Positions 22,173 to 25,212 of a stretch of DNA of 25,212 nt are shown piece after piece. Both the position numbers and the translations under genes were made by a program. The first letter of the stretch is position 1. Each line of letters starts with the position of its first letter. The notes below the pieces were generated by a model. It was not told the DNA's origin and searched no databases. It saw only the letters and a program-made list of their open reading frames with translations. The stretch covers positions 1 to 25,212 of the forward strand of contig JBHPHA010000018.1 of assembly GCA_042569905.1 (NCBI GenBank). The letters run 5' to 3'. The stretch is from JBHPHA01 sp042569905 (GTDB taxonomy: Bacteria; Patescibacteriota; Minisyncoccia; Moranbacterales; UBA9337).

Positions 22173-22806
22173 GCCATCGTCACCAAGAGAATTGCATATT
22201 GCAAAAAATACCAGCGAAAAGGAAACTTATCTTCACAATATAAGCATTTTAAAAGATTTAAATACTAACGACAATGCTAACACTGAGATAAAAGAAAAAG
22301 AATTCAAAGAGCTAAAAATAGCACCAAAAATACCCTCAACCACTATTGAAGAACAAGATGCCAATCAGACAGCTAGAGGAAATGCAACCGCTAGCATTGA
22401 CAAAAATACTACGGAGGAATCCTGGTGGAACCGACTAAAAAATTATTGGGTTCGAAATTATCCCGAGTTAATTGTAAAAGAAATTTTAGTAAAACTACTT
22501 AGTTTAGTAATTGGAACGGTTATTATTGGAGTATTTAGCTTCATAATAGGACAAAAATCAGCCTCTAAAGAAATAAAAGGTCTTATAGAAGAGATCTTAC
22601 TTATCAAAGAACAGGCTAAGACAACAACAGAAAACATTCAGAGGCAAAACGATGCGATCAATCGTTTAAAGGAAGGATTAAATCAAAAAGATCACGATTT
22701 CAAAAATAATAAAACAATTGATTCACAAAACACACAATCTACCGCAAATACCGAACCTAAGAATCAACTAAACATTATTAAATGCATCCAAACTGGTCTT
22801 GAATAA
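22075..22806 (+). CDS. Membrane-anchored coiled-coil protein, unknown function
   Basis: 243 residues if the only ATG is used. A strongly basic N-terminus (KKAAKRQKRKQRK) and a low-complexity polar region lead to a Trp-rich segment (ESWWNRLKNYWVRNYPELIV, about 114-133), one membrane helix (about 138-160, KLLSLVIGTVIIGVFSFIIG), then a helical coiled-coil-like part (ASKEIKGLIEEILLIKEQAK) and a polar tail. The start is uncertain: the ATG lies inside the upstream gene, there is no SD, and the protein contains no other methionine; a TTG at about 22193 is an alternative. No family recognised. Confidence 0.6.
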   Translation: MRKGKEVSTLKIAQKKAAKRQKRKQRKTATKNKPSSPRELHIAKNTSEKETYLHNISILKDLNTNDNANTEIKEKEFKELKIAPKIPSTTIEEQDANQTARGNATASIDKNTTEESWWNRLKNYWVRNYPELIVKEILVKLLSLVIGTVIIGVFSFIIGQKSASKEIKGLIEEILLIKEQAKTTTENIQRQNDAINRLKEGLNQKDHDFKNNKTIDSQNTQSTANTEPKNQLNIIKCIQTGLE

Positions 22807-22825
22807 GCTTAATAAAAAAACTCCT

Positions 22826-23221
22826 ATGAAAATCTACATCAGCCATTCAAAAAAATTAAATTTTAAAGAAGAGCTCTATCAACCGCTTCGAGAGAGTCAA
22901 CTTAATTCTGAGCATGAATTTGTTTTGCCGCATGAATTGTATGAAGAGGCGACTGATTTTGTGACGAAAGACATCATCAAAGAATGCGATGTTGTTGTTG
23001 CTGAAGTTTCATTTGCTGCCACTGGAATGGGAATTGAACTTGGTTTTGCCAGTGCTTTTGAGCGACCAATCATTTGCATCTACAAAAAAGGAGTCCACAC
23101 ATCAGGCTCTCTCAAAGTCATCACCGACAATTTCATTGAATACACAGACAAAGAGGATCTAATCCAAAAACTAACCGAGGTCCTCAAAGACGAAAAATAC
23201 CTCACACCAAAAATTTTCTAA
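22826..23221 (+). CDS. Nucleoside 2-deoxyribosyltransferase-like protein
   Basis: 131 residues from the chosen start. The fold signature is KIYISHSKK at the N-terminus, CDVVVAEVSFAATGMGIELGFA (54-75) with Glu71 as the candidate catalytic glutamate, and PIICIYKKG (81-89). This pattern fits the nucleoside deoxyribosyltransferase/DNPH1-like group, which cleaves N-glycosidic bonds of (deoxy)nucleosides or nucleotides; a TIR-like NAD-cleaving role is a more distant option. The frame is open to 22799 (MNKLNKKTP), but the fold begins at MKIYIS. No SD. Codon use is less AT-biased than in the two upstream genes. A terminator follows within 10 bases. Confidence 0.78.
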   Translation: MKIYISHSKKLNFKEELYQPLRESQLNSEHEFVLPHELYEEATDFVTKDIIKECDVVVAEVSFAATGMGIELGFASAFERPIICIYKKGVHTSGSLKVITDNFIEYTDKEDLIQKLTEVLKDEKYLTPKIF

Positions 23222-23227
23222 AACAAA

Positions 23228-23255
23228 AAAACCCGCCAAATCGGCGGGGCTTTTC
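23228..23255 (+). terminator. Terminator after the accessory block
   Basis: CCCGCC-AAATC-GGCGGG stem followed by GCTTTTCT. It faces the tRNA-Arg gene. Confidence 0.8.
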
Positions 23256-23261
23256 TATTTG

Positions 23262-23333
23262 TGTCCTCGGCAGGAATCGAACCTGCATCTAATCCTTAGG
23301 AGGGACTTGTTCTATCCGTTGAACTACGAGGAC
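23262..23333 (-). tRNA. tRNA-Arg (anticodon CCT)
   Basis: 72 bases. Acceptor GTCCTCG/CGAGGAC with discriminator A, D-arm GTTC-AACGGATA-GAAC, anticodon stem AGTCC/GGATT around CTCCTAA (CCT, reading AGG), T-arm GCAGG-TTCGATT-CCTGC. CCA is not encoded. Its first 36 bases, up to the last anticodon base, are repeated exactly at 23540-23575 and 23757-23792 in the interrupted copies upstream on the minus strand. Confidence 0.95.
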
Positions 23334-23351
23334 TTATTTATTTAATTTTCT

Positions 23352-23575
23352 AACCATGGAATCGAACCGGCATCTAATCCGAGGCTATTTCAAATGATTC
23401 TTTCGTAACGAGAGATTAAAATATCGAGCGAAAAATATGAAAATTGAGGAAAGGTTATCCTTTTAACCTGACGAGATTTGAATATTTTGCAGCCGAGATT
23501 TTAATGTCGCAGTAGAATGAATGATTTGGAATAGGCTCCAGGAGGGACTTGTTCTATCCGTTGAACTACGAGGAC
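23352..23575 (-). pseudogene. Interrupted tRNA-Arg(CCT) copy 1
   Basis: Minus strand: an exact 36-base 5' half of the tRNA (23575-23540), an insert of about 158 bp, then a 3' part (23380-23352) matching GGATTAGATG and GGTTCGATTCC but ending ATGGTT, so it cannot close the acceptor stem. The insert interrupts the anticodon loop immediately after CCT. Its ends are 20-bp inverted repeats (GAGGCTATTTCAAATGATTC against its partner, 17 of 20) and it folds into one long imperfect palindrome with central hairpin AGGTTA/TAACCT. Confidence 0.8.
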
Positions 23576-23590
23576 TTTTTTTAATCTTAT

Positions 23591-23792
23591 AACCATGGAA
23601 TCGAACCTACATCTAATCCGAGGCTATTTTGAATGATTCTTTCGTAACGAGAGATTAAAATATCGAGCGAAAAATATGAAAATTGAGAAAAGGTTATCCT
23701 TTTAACCTGACGAGATTTTAATTTCGCAGTAGAATGAATTATTTAGAATAGGCTCCAGGAGGGACTTGTTCTATCCGTTGAACTACGAGGAC
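23591..23792 (-). pseudogene. Interrupted tRNA-Arg(CCT) copy 2
   Basis: Same plan as copy 1: exact 5' half (23792-23757), an insert of about 136 bp (23620-23755), and a 3' part (23619-23591) reading GGATTAGATGTAGGTTCGAT then TCCATGG. The insert has lost about 20 bp on one side of the central hairpin relative to copy 1. Unit spacing is 242 bp and then 217 bp. Confidence 0.8.
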
Positions 23793-23811
23793 TTGTTTTT
23801 TTCAATCTTAT

Positions 23812-23858
23812 AACCATGGAATCGAACCTACATCTAATCCGAGGCTATTTCAAATTAT
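23812..23858 (-). pseudogene. Third 3' tRNA fragment with insert remnant
   Basis: The same 3' part as copy 2 (23840-23812), followed by only about 18 bp of insert (GAGGCTATTTCAAATTATTC). This marks where the tandem array breaks off. From 23859 to 23977 I see nothing further except a short stretch (TGAATGGTTAA, near 23939) that recalls the terminal repeat of the element at 5648-5806. Confidence 0.65.
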
Positions 23859-23977
23859 TCTTCCTCCTACTTCAACAATAGTAGCAGAAACTAGAAAAAA
23901 ATCAATGTAAGTTCAGGTGGTTAAATTATTTTATTGCTGAATGGTTAAAAAATTAATTCAATGCCCCTCTTGTTGTT

Positions 23978-24159
23978 GTCCTGAAAAGTATAATTTCTTG
24001 GACGAGATAGGAGTTCAAATAAATTAACTTATTCTGGATCCATTCTTAATACAACTTCAGGCAACATATATTCACCATGACCAAGTGAGGATGGATTCCG
24101 GATAGACTATTTTTCTCAAACTCGTTCCTCGTCTGGAAAAATATGTCTTCCAGAATGAC
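23978..24159. repeat. Three-hairpin palindromic repeat, copy C
   Basis: 182 bp, GTCCTGAAAAGTATAATTTC ... CCAGAATGAC. The core (GGATCCATTCTTAATACAAC ... GAGGATGGATTCC) is nearly that of copy B and in the same orientation, whereas the arms are in the opposite orientation to those of B. The right arm looks like a hybrid of the two arm types. It forms the right border of the accessory block. Confidence 0.85.
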
Positions 24160-24210
24160 AGTATTATAGAAGTTTTAGTTTTTTAGTTGCAAGCTCTACT
24201 CTTCTCTATT

Positions 24211-24300
24211 CTTAAAAGGATTATTTCCAGAACCTTAACGAGATTCCTCAATCAAAAAACAAAAAGAATCGAAGTTCGTTCTGGGAATAATCCTTTTAAG
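24211..24300. repeat. Palindromic element, 90 bp
   Basis: CTTAAAAGGATTATTTCCAG... (24211-24233) pairs with 24278-24300 at 22 of 23 positions; the inner AACGAGATTC/GAATCGAAGTTCGTT extends the stem, leaving an A-rich loop. No T-run. It sits 56 bp beyond the ddl stop and is unrelated in sequence to copies A-C. Confidence 0.75.
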
Positions 24301-24355
24301 ACTCCTTCTCCGCCAACGCAATGAAGTGACAAATAAAAACATTTTAAATTCCACT

Positions 24356-25171
24356 CTATCTCTTCATCGCTCCTTCAATAATCCTATCCAAAAACTGAGT
24401 GAAATTCATTCCTGCCACAGCTGCCGCTTCGGGAGCGAGACTTGTTGAGGTCATTCCTGGGATAGTGTTGATTTCAATGAAAATCATTCTTCCGGTTTCT
24501 TCATCCCAAATAAAGTCCGCTCGAGACAAGTCCCTGCACCCAATCGCTTTGTATGCCTCCAAGGTATGTCTTTTCATCTCACTAGCAACTTCACTAGGAA
24601 TCTCTGCAGGACAAACGTGTTTGCTACCACCCTCTTCATATTTCGCTTTGTAATCATAAAACTCAGAAGCCAACGGAATAATTTCAGTTATTGCTAAAAC
24701 TTCGGGATTCTCATTTCCAAAAACAGTCACTGTGAACTCTCGTCCCTTAACAAATTCCTCTAAGATAAGTTCTGTACTATAAGAAAGTCCGGTTTTAACA
24801 CCCGCATTAAACTCCTCCTCATTCTTTGCGATTGAAATTCCAACAGATGACCCAAGTTCCACAGGCTTGATCACAATTGGAAAAGTAATTTCAGAAATAG
24901 TTTTTTCAAGGTCAGCTTTCTCATCAATCACTCGATCAGCAGCAACTGGCACACCAACTTTTTCCACAATCATTTTAGCCTTTACTTTATTCATCGCCAA
25001 CGCATGAGCCAGGACTCCAGAAAAAACATACTTCATCCCAAACATTTCCAGCATTCCTTGTAATCTCCCGTCCTCACCATAAGGACCATGCAGAATTGGA
25101 AAAATCAAATCAACATCCATTTTTGCAAACTCACCAATTGCATTTTCCTTATTTCCTAGAAACTCCCTCAC
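24356..25171 (-). CDS. ddl: D-alanine-D-alanine ligase, 5' end incomplete or frameshifted
   Basis: ATP-grasp enzyme joining two D-alanines for peptidoglycan. Visible: HGPYGEDG (28-35), the ATP-binding loop IKPVELGSSVGIS (101-113), LEEFVKGREFTV (137-148), and the metal/product site FIEINTIPGMTSTS (231-244). 271 residues are readable, so about 50-60 N-terminal residues (including the HEVS-type segment) are missing. The frame can only start at a GTG (25171) or run up to a TAA at 25208-25210. The protein-like sequence continues upstream of the GTG (RIGKINSDEV), and the adjacent frame reads HKD just before it, suggesting a frame break near 25200 instead of a true start. Palindrome 24211-24300 lies downstream. 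Confidence 0.9.
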   Translation of the reverse strand: MREFLGNKENAIGEFAKMDVDLIFPILHGPYGEDGRLQGMLEMFGMKYVFSGVLAHALAMNKVKAKMIVEKVGVPVAADRVIDEKADLEKTISEITFPIVIKPVELGSSVGISIAKNEEEFNAGVKTGLSYSTELILEEFVKGREFTVTVFGNENPEVLAITEIIPLASEFYDYKAKYEEGGSKHVCPAEIPSEVASEMKRHTLEAYKAIGCRDLSRADFIWDEETGRMIFIEINTIPGMTSTSLAPEAAAVAGMNFTQFLDRIIEGAMKR

Positions 25172-25212
25172 TTCATCACTATTGATTTTTCCAATTCTGC
25201 ATGGTCCTTATG

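Noticed and set aside
23298..23792. Three exact 36-bp repeats suggesting a CRISPR array
   Set aside because: The repeats are the 5' half of a tRNA, spacing is 242 and 217 bp, and the intervening sequences are similar to each other instead of unique spacers.
23352..23792. Group I intron in tRNA-Arg(CCU), a known bacterial intron site
   Set aside because: The insert is short and palindromic, I see no group I core elements, and the 3' exon cannot form the acceptor or T-stem. It is kept as a check in the finding, not as a call.
23859..23977. Possible small gene or RNA between the tRNA array and repeat C
   Set aside because: No start with SD, no stable hairpin, and no tRNA-like arms; only a short resemblance to the terminal repeat of the element at 5648-5806.

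Overview
The window looks like a chromosomal segment of a small-genome, AT-rich bacterium, most likely a member of the Candidate Phyla Radiation (Patescibacteria, Parcubacteria-like). This is inference from style, not from a marker-gene tree. The signs are a half-length six-helix MFS protein, many short genes of unknown function, universal housekeeping genes scattered singly instead of in large operons, mRNA leaders without Shine-Dalgarno (SD) sequences on the housekeeping genes, and tRNA genes that do not encode CCA. No plasmid, phage or insertion-sequence genes are visible.

Layout. 1-1740: three SD-led genes of unknown function on the minus strand, with consensus promoters. 1763-4775: YchF ATPase (minus), a YbaB/EbfC-like nucleoid protein and a phosphomannomutase/phosphoglucomutase (plus). 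4811-6160: a three-hairpin palindromic repeat (copy A), an SD-led unknown gene that may be frameshifted, a second nested palindrome, and two tiny membrane-protein genes too short for ordinary gene calling. 6179-8019: tryptophanyl-tRNA synthetase with an unusual insertion, and an unknown gene. 8261-12900: MBL-fold hydrolase, small membrane protein, gyrA with a strong hairpin just before its start, rpsO and a NYN-domain protein. 12911-15558: a 57-residue protein, a HAD hydrolase, tRNA-Leu(TAG), a conserved small protein, and a cupin of the phosphomannose isomerase type coupled to an unknown gene. 15663-18328: an unknown gene, then a TrmB-like regulator divergent from a two-gene operon with a receiver-like protein. 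That last block is bracketed by 37-bp direct repeats that are also terminators. 18349-20955: CCA-adding enzyme, half-MFS protein and an unknown coiled-coil gene. 21117-24300: an accessory block bounded by repeat copies B and C. It holds three plus-strand genes (an unknown protein, a membrane coiled-coil protein and a nucleoside-deoxyribosyltransferase-like protein), a terminator, tRNA-Arg(CCT), and a tandem array in which copies of that tRNA are split exactly after the anticodon by a palindromic insert. 24356 to the end: D-alanine-D-alanine ligase, with an apparent frame break at the window edge.

How the genes fit together. Both tRNA genes lack encoded CCA, so the CCA-adding enzyme in the window is needed to mature them. 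TrpRS and S15 serve translation, GyrA serves topology, and Ddl serves peptidoglycan. The mutase and the cupin suggest sugar-phosphate metabolism for surface glycans.

Two patterns run through the window. Genes fall into an SD-led class (15 genes, nearly all of unknown function) and an SD-less class (housekeeping genes plus the accessory block). Most genes also have a recognisable TTGACA-17-(TGn)TATAAT type promoter, one of which is placed so that cca should be a leaderless mRNA. The strongest candidates for something undescribed are the split tRNA-Arg array at 23262-23858 and the modular three-hairpin repeats A, B and C.
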